From assembly GCA_003313425.1 (NCBI GenBank), contig NHZP01000082.1, positions 62,001-126,000 of the forward strand: a DNA stretch of 64,000 bases, written 5' to 3'. Source of the stretch: Pseudopyrenochaeta lycopersici (taxonomy: Eukaryota; Ascomycota; Dothideomycetes; Pleosporales; Pseudopyrenochaetaceae). The notes under the pieces are model-generated. The model made no database searches. It was given only the letters and a program-made list of their open reading frames with translations, and had not been told where the DNA came from. The position numbers and the translations under genes were made by a program. Of the stretch, positions 48,048 through 59,507 are shown piece by piece (the stretch's first letter is position 1; every line of letters starts with the position of its first letter).

Positions 48048-50120
48048 ATGACTACACTCTCCGTGTTCCCAATAGTTGCATCCCCCATCGACAAGCGTGG
48101 AGCTGCGGAACGGGCAAATGAAGAAGCATGGGGCCCGATTCTCGAGAGATTCGAGGCTGCTCTTAAGGAAGTTACGGCTGAGGGGACGGCGCATGCGTGT
48201 CAACGACATCAGTTCAGGGGACAATTGCTGGGTATGTTTCTCATCACCCACAGGCTGCTTGAACGGTCGAGGTGACACGAATCACGCAGCGCGCGATCGT
48301 ATTTCGCTACTTCTTGACTCTGGATCGGCATTTCTGGAGTTAGGCACTTTCGCTGGGTATTCATTGCAGGATTCAAGTCCATGTGCGAGCCTCATTGCGG
48401 GGATCGGAAGCGTCTAGTAAGTCATCGGGCTCGTCTGGTTTTCATCAATGCTAGAATCTAAGAAAGAAAATGAAGAGACAATATACTAATGTCAAAATAC
48501 GGGAGCAGTGGTCGGCACGTCTTGATACTGTCTCACATACCAACACAAAGTGGAGGAGCCTGGAACGAAATGACAGGTAAGATAACGGCACTTGAGAACC
48601 TAGCCACTTTTCATAAAGAGAGCAAAATCTCACAGCCGACTAGTCATCAAACAAAATCGGGTCACTGAGATTGCGAATGAAAACAGTCTTCCCATCATCG
48701 CCCTTATACAGTCGGTGCGAAGTCCTTCTCCGAGTATCCACCACCATAGCTTTTTGCACTAATCCAGTAGCCAGGCCGGCGTCTTTCTCCCTCAACAGTT
48801 CCGCGTCTTCCACAAGGGAGGTCAGATCTTCCGAGACCTAGCGATACGCAGTCGAGAGCGTCAACCGACTTGCGGTGTCGTGTTCGGCTCATCAACTGCA
48901 GGAGGTGCCTATCACCCAGCGCTTTCCGACTACACCATTTTCGTACAAGACCAGGCGCAGGTCTTTTTAGGCGGCCCGCCCTTGGTCAAAATGGCCACGG
49001 GAGAAATCATCGATGCTGAAACTCTTGGAGGCGCTCTCACACATGCAACAGTCACCGGTCTGGCTGACCAGATCGCGCTTGACGAGTACGTCGAGAAACC
49101 AAGACATCTGGGGTACTGACAACAACTTTCATAGATTCGATGCTATTCGCAAAGCACGAGAGTGGGTTGGCACCCTTGGTCAGGATCCAACTAGACTTGT
49201 CATTAATGATGCGGTTCCTTTGGCCCCACGCTACCCTGCGGAGGACTTGCTGTCCATCGTCAACCCAGATATTCGAAAGCCGTTCAACATGCTCGCAGTA
49301 CTCCTGAGGATTGTTGATGGTTCCAGACTGTCCATGTTCAAGCCCAAATTTGGGCCTAATCTGCTGACTGCATGGGCGCAGATCATGGGTATACCTCCTT
49401 ACATGACACGACTCTTCCCAGCGTTTGAACTGACAATTTAATCCAGGCCACACCGTTGGGATCGCAGCAAATCAGATACCAATCATCAACCCAGACGAAG
49501 CGTCAAAAGGCGCACAATTCATCCGAATCTGCAACCAACAGTATGTAAACATCCTCTCTATACCAATACATCCCTTCCACCAACTCCCTAACCTAAGCCA
49601 CAGAAACACCCCCATAATCTTTTTCCACAACGTGACAGGCTTCATGGTGGGCTCCAAAGCCGAACATGCCGCGATTATCAAAAAGGGCGCACAGATGGTG
49701 TCTGCAGTGAGTTGCTCAACTGTACCCCACATCTCAATCATCATTGGGGCATCCTACGGAGCCGGCAATTACGCAATGTGCGGTCGTGCGTATAAACCAC
49801 GTTTCCTGTTTACATGGCCCACGGGACGCTGCAGTGTCATGGGTCCTGAGCAACTTGCTGGCGTGATGAGAACGGTGGAGGCCAACAGTGCTCATGCCAA
49901 GGGACTCACTCTTCTTCCGGAGGAGCTAGATGCAAGAGTGCAGCGATTTCACGACTCGGTGGCCCGTGATAGCGAGGCATATCGGACAAGCGGCATCATG
50001 TTGGACGATAGCATCATTGATCCGAGGGATACGAGGGATGTTTTGGGTATGTGCTTGGAGGTAGTAACGTTACAGGACGTACAAGGCACTCAGTCTCATC
50101 AAAGCTTAGCTCGACTGTGA
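48048..50120 (+). CDS. Acyl-CoA carboxylase carboxyltransferase (beta) subunit, putative peroxisomal
   Basis: Eight exons: 48048-48231, 48290-48416, 48509-48576, 48644-48714, 48775-49085, 49135-49388, 49447-49540, 49604-50120 (541 aa), all junctions in phase. It transfers the carboxyl group from biotin to an acyl-CoA. N-terminal half: RISLLLDSGSAFLELG, IPTQSGGAWNEMT, VFGSSTAGGAYHPALSDY, VFLGGPPLVKMATGE. C-terminal half: HNVTGFMVGSKAEHAAIIKKGAQM, IIIGASYGAGNYAMCGRAY and FTWPTGRCSVMG. The oxyanion-type GG/GAG motifs are intact. The family spans methylcrotonyl-, geranyl- and propionyl-CoA carboxylases; I cannot fix the substrate. The protein ends LARL, so ARL is a PTS1 candidate, unusual for an enzyme normally found in mitochondria. 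Its likely partner is the alpha subunit at 12238-14764. Confidence 0.92.
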
Positions 50121-50733
50121 CATTCTATGACACGAGCAATCAAATTCTAGAGTAGATGCATATTTCTGGAGTTCTCCAACCGAACTGTCCACACAAAAAC
50201 ACACCAGGAAAGCAAAGATAATCAATATACCTCAGTCATCCACATCTCCACAACCGCTTAAAGGCACAGTAATTAGCGAACTGTTGCTTAGATGCCGACA
50301 CTCACACAGACGTGCCTGAATTAGATTTGAATATTTTATATCGTCTCGTGTGGGTTTGCGAGTTGTGATTGAACACAATACAGAATAACCTAGGTATTTG
50401 AATCTGGGTTGTTTTTGACATGATTTTATTTGTGGTTATCAGCTGAATTGTTATTCATGCCAAAATAATAGGAAAAACAAGAGAAATAAATCTGTGGATA
50501 TTCCAGACTTCAACCGAATAAACATTGAAAGGAGAGAAAGAGAGAAAGAGAGAGGACGAGAAAGATAGGGAGAATAAAAAGATAATACCAAGTCGACATG
50601 AATCCCCCAAGGAAAGAGACAAGGGCGAGGCATAACTACAGGCTCAAACGCCAATAAGATATAAATACCAAGGAAACAGCATCTACTATTCGACCTTTCA
50701 CCCTCCCCGACATCGCCACAGCTTTTAGTTACC
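50121..50733. other. 3' flank of the carboxyltransferase gene; purine-rich tract
   Basis: No gene recognised. A GAGAGAAAGA-type purine tract runs about 50527-50575. The minus frame at 50451-50768 is only its pyrimidine complement and has no domain. Confidence 0.5.
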
Positions 50734-50790
50734 TTGTCAAAACTTTGGGGGTGTACGAGTTGTCTCATTAATCAAGCTGAGCCTGAGACT
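50734..50790 (+). repeat. 57-bp direct repeat, right copy
   Basis: Matches 8426-8482 at 54 of 57 positions, in the same orientation. It is cut at its right end by the pogo-like element inserted at TA (50790-50791). Confidence 0.85.
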
Positions 50791-50791
50791 A

Positions 50792-52626
50792 ACGTGTTCC
50801 ACTACTCGGTGGCCAACACCAGTCGGTAGCTCGCCTCATCAACACTAACGCGATTGCTCTCAAAATAACCACTATAACTATTTAACGACCGCCTTACGCA
50901 GCTTAAAAGGAGGGCCGTGTCCTTCTTACGTCTAAAGTAATTAATTTAAAAAAAATTATAAGTGTATATAAGGCTGCACAGCTGTATAATGTTCCTTAAA
51001 CAACGCTCTAAGGCCGCCTTAAATACCGCCTACCTACCTTAATAATTAACGTACGTAAATATAAGCTATTACCTACTAAAAAGGAGTCTCTTATTTAGTA
51101 AATACTAGACCTTAATTAATAAGGTTTTCTACCTTAGATTATTAACGTTTAATAAATAGTAGACTCCCTACTTACTATATATAGTAGGCAGCCTCTACTA
51201 CTACCTCTTAGTAAGAACTAGGTATTACGCTTTATTAACGCGCAGTTAGAGCTTTAGATAAAGTAGAACTAAAAATTTTACTTATAACGCATAAAATGCG
51301 AGGATCCTATAAAAATAAATAAGTAGTTTAGTCTTATATAGGACACGCGTAAGACTTATAGGATAGTAGACGCAGATACTTATAACTTTAATAAGACTAA
51401 CTTTATAATAGGTGTCGCCTTAATATTAAAAGTTATTACTAGCTCTAATACTATTAGTTAGGTAACTATTATATAGCTAGGTAATTATAAATAGGTAATA
51501 ACTATTAAGTGTGTAAGCGCAGTAGGCCGCCTTCTACCTCTATTTATTATCCTTAAGGCGAAGGTCTACTAGGCTAGTTAGTACCTAGCTAGACTACCTA
51601 ATAACTAGGTTATTACTGTTAGTAATAATAGCTAGATAAGAGACAACCTTAGATTTAAGTAGCTAAAGTATTTTAACCTATATACAGCCTCGTCCTCTGT
51701 AAGAGGCTATCGCCTACTAATACTTAATAGCTATAGTAGCTACGTAACGCCTAAGTTTAGTAACTACTATAAGGAGAGGAATATAATTAGTCTCTATATA
51801 CTTGCCTACACGTTATATAAGCTTTAGCTATTAGATATTAGGTACTTCTTACTACTTAAGACAGCGTATAGATAAGAGGTAACTAAGCTTACTTACTAGG
51901 GCGTCTACTATGTTAATAAGAATAAGTTTCTCTATATATCTACGTATACAGCTAGCTATTTTCTCTATTTTAAACGTCCTTAGAGGCTTCTAAGGAACAG
52001 GCCTTATCCTGTTTAGTCTTAAACGCGTCCTAGAAATACTTACTATTATCTATACGCCGTCTCTACTATCGTAGTTAACTACGTTTAAGCCTGCCTAGAC
52101 AGCTAAAACGCCTTATACGATAACGCAGCTTAATTAATAGGCTTACCTTATACGTAAGCTCTTTTAGCGTCTATCGCAGAGCCCTTTAAGTAAGGCTCTT
52201 ACGCAGCTTATTAAAGGTTATTAGCTTATAATAAGCTTTGCTATAATTTTAGCTAAAGAAAATAGTAAACTTTATACCCTGCATACCCGTAGAAGACGTT
52301 AGAAGGACACGCAGCGATAATATATAGTAACTAGAGGCGTACTACAGGTCGCGACAGGTCGCGCGTTAGCTGTAGCAGCTAATATAGCCTATAATAAGAT
52401 AGTAGAGGCTACAGCTTCTCGCCCTTAACAGCGAGCGCTGCCTACCTGCAGTAACTGTTATATCTAAGGTTACAAACAAACTTAATGTAGACAGAGATAG
52501 AGTATAATATTACTATATTTGCTAGGAAATTAACTGCGTAGATGTCCCGTTATTGTACATTAAGATCCTCGCGTTTTGATGAGGTAGGCCACCGACTAGT
52601 GTTGGCCACCGACTAGTGGAACACGT
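50792..52626 (+). mobile_element. pogo/Fot1-like DNA transposon, RIP-degraded
   Basis: 1835 bp flanked by TA (50790-50791 and 52627-52628). Inverted terminal repeats of about 50 bp start ACGTGTTCCACTA and contain the internal motif GGCCAACAC. The plus-strand translation near 51700-51850 gives a DDE block resembling LLILDGHGSH followed by YCKE and a P.H.SH-LQLLDV-like segment, typical of pogo transposases. Stops stand at expected Gln and Trp codons. Confidence 0.87.
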
Positions 52627-52628
52627 TA

Positions 52629-52870
52629 ACGTGAACCACAAGCGAGCTGATCACACAAGCGAGCTGATCACTTTGCCAAGACAACACCACCTTTTACCAT
52701 CTATTACAATGCCACAACAACTAGATCTTAAATTACTTTCTCGTGAAGATAGACTTATCCTTACTATCTAAGCTATAAAAGCTGACACGTTATTAAGCTA
52801 GCGACGCGCTGCTGCTACCTATACAAAGGCTTACCTTGTAGCAATCGTCCCCTCGTAACGCACGCATTTC
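52629..52870 (+). mobile_element. 5' fragment of another pogo-like transposon
   Basis: It starts ACGTGAACCACAAGCGAGC directly at the TA shared with the preceding element. An ATG at 52709 opens MPQQLDLKLLSREDRLILTI, followed after a stop by a RRAAATY-like segment: the N-terminal helix-turn-helix start of a pogo transposase. The remainder is lost or replaced by AT-rich sequence. Confidence 0.7.
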
Positions 52871-53170
52871 CTCACCAAAATCTACCAAAATCCCGCCTCT
52901 ATTTCTATTTTTCTAGCCTTATTTAATAAATAAAATAAAAAAAAGTTCTTATATTTAATATATATTCCTTAAGCAGCTCTATAATCTTAGTTAATTATAT
53001 TCTTTAAAATATATAATTTATTTTCTAATTTTTTTTAATAATAGTATTAATATAAGAATTAGAATTTTTTAATCTTAAATAGCTAAGTAAAAATATAATT
53101 ATTTATAAAGATATTCTATATTTTATAAAGGTATATAGAAATTTTTACTAGTAGGAAAGTACTATAGAAT
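52871..53170. other. AT-rich RIP-mutated DNA, no gene
   Basis: Very AT-rich, with stops in all frames and no recognised family. It separates the pogo fragment from the inverted retroelement arms. Confidence 0.5.
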
Positions 53171-56100
53171 TGTAACGTATGGTTTTAGGTAATAGTACTT
53201 GCTTTACACTACAGATAATAGTAAAGGGATAGTTCTGTATTACTATTACTTAGCTATAGGAGAGAATAATACTTATTATCTCTGCTCCGCGCTGTAGGCG
53301 CAGGTTTTAAGTAAGTCTGTTGCGTTACGCGCTAGCCCTTAAAAAAGCCTAGCGTAATAATACTATAATACTAAGATTTAGATTTATAATACTTTATTAT
53401 AGAGCCTTCCTCTCTAGCTAGTATTCTAATAGTATTAATAGCCTTAATAAAAACCTAAAACTATATAGGAGAGTAGGAAAAGAGTTGTTAGATGTAAAGC
53501 CCGATAGGGTGTTAGATGTCACGTGTCGATCTCCAAGTCGCGAGATCCTAGATGGTAGCACAAACTCTCGGGTGTAACCACTTGGCAGAGGGGCACACAA
53601 AAGCAGAAAACGGAGAGAACACAGAATCAATCAATCACGTTCATCATCAAAATTCATCAAAGATCAAGCCAAATAGTCCTTGAATCTGACAAGAGTATCT
53701 ATATAGGTATATTTTAATTACGCGTCCTTAACGCGCCCTATACACGTTATTATTATGTATTATAAGCGCGCTGTGTTACGCTTCTACCTCTAGAAAAAAG
53801 TTAAGGTAATTAAGACTTTTATTCTCTAGTAATAAGGTATAGACCTACTTTATAATAGTAGAGTTTTTTAGTATTATTATAATATTACGCTGCTCTTTTA
53901 CTCTATTATAATAATATAACTTACTTAATACTATAGTCTATTACCTAAATCTAAAGTATATTAAGAAGTTATACCTTTATAGTGCTAGGCCCTTTACATA
54001 GGCTACAGCTAATAAGCGTGCTAACTAAGACGTAGCGACTAAGACTTACCTACGCTGCGCGCAAAGTATTACTAATTAGAAGAAGAACTGTAATAACCCT
54101 AAGTATAAGCGCTGTAACTATTATATTATAAGTAACTATAGCGCCTATACTCCTATAAGTCTTTAATCTATAGCTTACTCTAGGCGCGTTATTATTAATA
54201 AATATAGGTCTCTTATAAGCTTAATGCCTGCTTAAACTACTTATACGTCCTTCGCAATTAATATAATATAGTAGTTACTACTACTACTACTACCTCCTAA
54301 ACTAATACTACAGTTATTTTAACTAGCGTTAAGCTTACGCGCTGCTAGCGCTAATTTAATTTAGAGCTTACTAGCTACTACTACTACGCCGCCTATACTA
54401 GCACACTTATAAGTATTATAACCTAAGTGCCTACTACTTTACCTTAGTTTCTAAAGCTAATCCTAGCTAAGTAGCGTAGGATTACAGCTACTCTAGAGTA
54501 GCTTATAGCCTACACAGCTTATATAGTATACTAATACGTTACTTATATTAGGAGCGCTAGCTAATATCTTTAAAAGGTGCTACTCTAGATAATACTAATA
54601 ATAGTAATAGTAGTAGTAGTAGTAATAATAAGAGTAGAAGTAGTAGGGGTAAAGGTTAAGATAAAGAGGAGAAAGAATAGTAAGAGAATAGAGGAGGAGA
54701 AGAAGAGAATAATAAAGGAGTAGATAATAGAGAAAATAGTAGAGATAATAGTAGAGAAGATAAGTAAGCTCTTCTCCTGCGCTATAGAGGCGCTATAGCG
54801 CGTTATAATATAAAGAGTAGAAGTAGAAGTAAAGGTAGAGGTTAAAGCTATAGTAGAAGTAAAGGTTAAGGCCTAAGTTAAAATAAGGCTAGAGATACTC
54901 TAAGCTATAAAAAGTTTAAGAGTTTCTTATTAAGCCTTAGTAAGTAATAGTAATACTTTAAGTATAAGTAATACTAGAAAAGAGATTAAGTCTAACGTAA
55001 GTAATAAGAGTAAAGTAGTTTTAGTATTTTTAAGAGTTTTCTTTTACTTCTTATAAATACCTATAAGCCTAAAGCTATAATAATAAATTCTACTTTCTTT
55101 CTTAAACTTACTTCTCTTTAGTACTTTAGTTACGTAACTTATACTTTCTTTCTCTTCTTTAAGCGCGTAGCTCTTTTCTTTTATTTAAACTCTTAGACTA
55201 TGTTATCTATATTTTTAAAATTTAATACTAAAATCTAAGTATTTTAAGTCTTATTATAGCTTTTCTACTTTAGCTAGTACTATAGTTAGCTTTTCTTTAT
55301 ATATTTACTTAAGATCTTTCTAACTTCTTAGACTTCTTCTTTTTTAAAAGTAATATTAAGTAGCTAAGTATTTTCTTCTTCTTCTTACTAAGATTTTTAG
55401 TATTTAAGGAGTAAGATATAGAATATGTTATAAATATAGTAGTAAAGTAGTAGAATTAAGTAATATACCTGCGTTCTAACTACTTCTTATACTCTAAAAG
55501 GTCTAATAAACTTACTAGATAACTTTCTATTTAGTTAGTAGGTTAAGTTAATATACTTAGTACTAAGTAATATAAGATCTTCTTAGTAGAATACTTTATC
55601 TTTATACTTTTTTTTATAATATTAGCTTTAATACTCTTATACTTTTTATAGGTATTCTATAAGCGCGGTCCTTACACTATATATATACTTAACTTTATCT
55701 ATTATATTAGGTATCTCTCTCTCTAGCCTACTATCCTTAGGAGGTAAGGTAACTAGTAGGTACTTACTATATATAGTATAGAAAGGAGTTAATTTTATTA
55801 ACTTATAGACTAAATTATTATACGTAAATTAAGCTATACTTAAAAGCTTAACCTAGTTATCTTAAGCTACTAATATAAAGACTTAAAGGTACTATTTAAG
55901 CGTTTAATTCTAGCGTTCTGTTTACCTATCTGTCTATAGGTAGAAGGCTGTGCTTAGCTTACGCTTTACCTGTAGTTAGTAGTAAATCTCTACCTAAAAG
56001 TTAGAGGTAAAGATAAGGCCTCTATCTAATATAATACTTTTCTATACTCTAAACTTTAAAATTATATAGTTAAAGTAAGCTTTTATAAACTATTTTACGT

Positions 56101-56215
56101 TTTATATCTTTAAAGTAAGTATATAGAGTACTATTTTTAAAAAGTAATTAATAATTATAAGGATTATATTAAATATATAACTTAAACTATCCTTTACTAG
56201 AGGTAACTTAGAAAT
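53171..56215 (-). mobile_element. Left arm of a large inverted retroelement repeat
   Basis: This arm begins TGTAACGTATGG and is repeated in reverse orientation at about 56690-59507. On the minus strand it carries a RIP-broken gypsy-type integrase, with an LLPIDRQVNRTLEL-like motif near 55905-55945 matching the HPQTDGQTERVNQTLE block. Downstream of it comes a chromodomain-like, then low-complexity region (AGT/GAA-rich, about 54580-54800). It is therefore the 3' half of an LTR retrotransposon, with an LTR-type end at 53171. A young solo LTR interrupts it at 53486-53691. Confidence 0.75.
53486..53691 (+). mobile_element. Solo LTR (206 bp), little mutated
   Basis: It starts TGTTAGATGT, ends AATCTGACA, and is flanked by an exact 5-bp duplication AGAGT at 53481-53485 and 53692-53696. 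The opposite arm of the inverted repeat lacks it, which gives the empty-site sequence. Its composition is balanced and rich in CA/TG, unlike the surrounding RIP-mutated DNA, so it arrived after that mutation. Strand is not determinable. Confidence 0.92.
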
Positions 56216-56436
56216 AAAGTCTAGTATAACTTCCTTAAATATATCTCTAAAAACTAGTAAAAGTACTAGCTTTCTATATTAACTATATCTTAGAGCTTTA
56301 CTCTTTTAGTAAATAGTATACGTTCTTACGTACTCTTAAATATTATAACTAAGTATTAGCTAATAGCATAACCTTCTAATTAGCTTAAGCGTTCTACGTA
56401 CGCTAAAGTAGCCTACTATACGCGTGTTATAGTTCT

Positions 56437-56566
56437 TGTAACAGTGCAGAGCCCTACTACGCCAAATAGCCAAAAGTATATTAATACTAGCTCAACTGCT
56501 AGTAGTGGGCTCTGCATCTAATATACAGGTAAGCTGTAACAGTACCCCTCTCGGCAATCCGTTACA
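56437..56566. repeat. Central hairpin-forming segment of the inverted repeat
   Basis: 130 bp with TGTAAC and GTTACA ends. Inside, GCAGAGCCCTACTA (from 56446) pairs with TAGTAGTGGGCTCTGC (to about 56516). It is less AT-rich than its surroundings. Flanking bases GTTCT and CTTCT are almost a duplication. Confidence 0.55.
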
Positions 56567-56689
56567 CTTCTAGAATAAAATCTCTTACTTAATAGCTAGT
56601 TCTTCTAAAATATATATTCTACTATTATATTTTAAGACTTTTCTTTTATTAACACGCTAAATAGGTACTCTTCTACTACTTTAAGTGCC

Positions 56690-59507
56690 TCTAGTAAAAG
56701 ATAGTTTAAGTTATATATTTAATATAATCCTTATAATTATTAATTACTTCTTAAAGATAGCGCTCTATATACTTACTTTAAAGATATAAGATATAAAATA
56801 GTTTATAAAAGCTTACTCTAACTCTATAATTTTAAAGTTTAGAGTATAGAAAGGTATTATATTAGATAGAAGCTCTATCTTTACTTCTAACTTTTAAGTA
56901 GAGATTTACTACTAACTATAGGTAAAGCGTAAGCTAAGTATAGCCTTCTACCTATAGATAGATAGGTAAACAGAACGCTAGAATTAAACGCTTAAATAGT
57001 ACCTTTAAGTCTTTATATTAGTAGCTTAGGATAACTAGGTTAAGCTTTTAAGTACAGCTTAATTTACCGTATAATAATTTAGTCTATAAGTTAATAAAAT
57101 TAACTCCTTTCTATACTATATATAGTAAGTACCTACTAGTTACTTTACCTCCTAAGGATAGTAGGCTAGAGAGAGAGATACCTAATATAATAGATAAAGT
57201 TAAGTATATATATAGCGTAAGGACCGCGCTTATAGAATACCTATAAAAAGTATAAGAGTATTAAAGCTAATATTATAAAAAAAAGTATAAAGATAAAGTA
57301 TTCTACTAAAAAGATCTTATATTACTTAGTACTAAGTATAATAACTTAACTTACTAACTAAGTAAAAAGTTATTTAGTAAGTTTATTAAACTCTTTAGAG
57401 TATAAGAAGTAGTTAGAACGCAGGTATATTACTTAATTTTACTACCTTACTACTATATTTATAATATATTCTATATCTTACTCTTTAAATACTAGAAATC
57501 TTAGTAGAAAGAAGTAGAAAATACTTAGCTACCTAATATTACTTCTAAAGAAGAAGAAGTCTAAGAAGTTAAAAAGATCTTAAGTAAATATATAAAGAAG
57601 AGCTAACTATAGTACTAGCTAAGGTAGAAAAGCTATAATAAGACTTAAAATACTTAGACTTTAGTATTAGATTTTAAAAATATAGATAACCTAGTCTAAG
57701 GGTTTAAATAAAAGAAAAGAGCTACACGCTTAAAGAAGAGAAAGAAAGTATAAGTTACGTAACTAAAGTACTAAAGAGAAGTAAGTTTAAGAAAGAAAGT
57801 AGAATTTATTATTATAGCTTTAGGCTTATAAGTATCTATAAGAAGTAAAAGAAAACTCTTAAAAATACTAAAACTACTTTACTCTTATTACTTATATTAG
57901 ACTTTATCTCTTTTCTAGTATTACTTATACTTAAAGTATTACTATTACTTACTAAGGCTTAATAAGAAACTCTTAAACTTTCTATAGCTTAAAGTATCTC
58001 TAGCTCTATTTTAACCTAGGCCTTAACCTTTACTTTTACTATAGCCTTAACTTTTACTTCTACTTCTATCTTTACTCTTTATATTATAATTTACTACAGC
58101 GCCTCTACAGCGTAAGGTAAGAGCCTACTTACCTCCTCTACTATTATCTCTACTACTTTCTCTATTATCTATTCCTTTATTATTCTTTTCTCTTCCTCCC
58201 CTATTCTCTTACTATTCTTCTTTCTCTTTATCTTAACTTTTACTTTTACTACCTCTACTCTTATTATTACTACTACTACTACTATTACTATTATTAGTAT
58301 TATCTAGGGTAGCACCCTTTAGAGATATTAGCCTGCGCTCCTAATATAAGTAATATATTAGTATACTATACACGTTGCGTAGGCTATAAGCTACTTTAGG
58401 GCAGCTGTAATCCTACACTGCTTAGCTAGGATTAGCCCTAGAAACTAAGGCGAGGTAGTAAGTACTTAGGTAGTAATACTTATAGGCGTGCTAGTATAGG
58501 TAGTATAGTAGCAGCTAGTAAGCTCTAGATTAAATTAGTGCTAGTAGTATATAAGCTTAACGCTAGTTAAAATAACTATAGTATTAGTTTAGGGGGTAGT
58601 AGTAGTAGTAACTACTGTATTATATTAATTATAAGGGACGTATAAGTAGTTTAAGCAGGCATTAAGCTTATAAGAGACCTATATTTATTAATAATAACGC
58701 GCCTAGAGTAAGCTATAGATTAAAGACGTATAGGAGTATAGGCGCTATAGTTACCTGTAATATAATAGTTATAGCGCTTATACTTAGAGTTATTATAGTT
58801 CTTCTTCTAATTAGTAATACTTTACGCGTAGCGCAGGTAAGTCTTAGTTACTGCGTCTTAATTAGCACGCTTATTAGCTATAGCCTATATAAAGGTCCTA
58901 GCACTATAAAAGTGTAACTTCTTAATATACTTTAAATTTAGGTAATAGACTATAGTATTAAGCAAGTTATATACGTTATATATATAATTTAATAGTATTA
59001 TTATAATAGGGTAAAGGAGCAGTGTAATATTATAATAATACTAAAAAACTCTACTATTATAAAGTAGGTCTGTACCTTATTATTAAAGAATAAAAGTCTT
59101 AATTACTTTAACTTTTTTCTAGAGGTAGGAGCGTAATATAGCGCGCTTATAATATATAATAACGTGTATAGGGTATATTAAGGACGCGTAATTAAAACAC
59201 ACCTATATAGATACTCTTTTCCTACTCTCTTATATAGTTTTAGGTTTTTATTAAGGCTATTAATACTATTAAGATGCTAGCTAGAGTATTATAAATCTAA
59301 ATCTTAGTATTATAGTATTATTACGCTAGGCCTTTTTAAGGGCTAGCGCGTAATGCGACAGACCTGCTTAAAACCTGCGCCTACAGCGCGAAGCAGGGAC
59401 GATAAGTATTATTCTCTCTTATAGCTGAGTGACAGTAATACAGAACCATCCCTTTACTATTATCTGTGGTGTGAAGCAAGTACTATTGCCTGAAACTATA
59501 CGTTACA
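56690..59507 (+). mobile_element. Right arm of the large inverted retroelement repeat
   Basis: Reverse complement of the left arm, ending ACTATACGTTACA at 59507. The plus strand carries the same broken integrase (motif near 56930-56970) and the same low-complexity coding stretch (about 58000-58320). Differences from the left arm are largely C/T and G/A, plus absence of the solo LTR. No matching target duplication is found at the outer ends (AGAAT and CTTAG). Confidence 0.75.

Noticed and set aside
50451..50768. 105-codon minus-strand frame
   Set aside because: Its sequence is the translation of a pyrimidine-rich simple repeat and overlaps the 57-bp repeat.
8426..50790. Starship-type giant mobile element carrying the cluster
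   Set aside because: No DUF3435 tyrosine recombinase captain gene and no convincing TTAC-type insertion site seen; the 57-bp direct repeats alone are not enough.
54580..54720. Tandem AGT/GAA-rich tract as a CRISPR-like or minisatellite array
   Set aside because: It is low-complexity coding sequence of the retroelement, repeated in mirror form near 58200-58320, with no regular spacer pattern.
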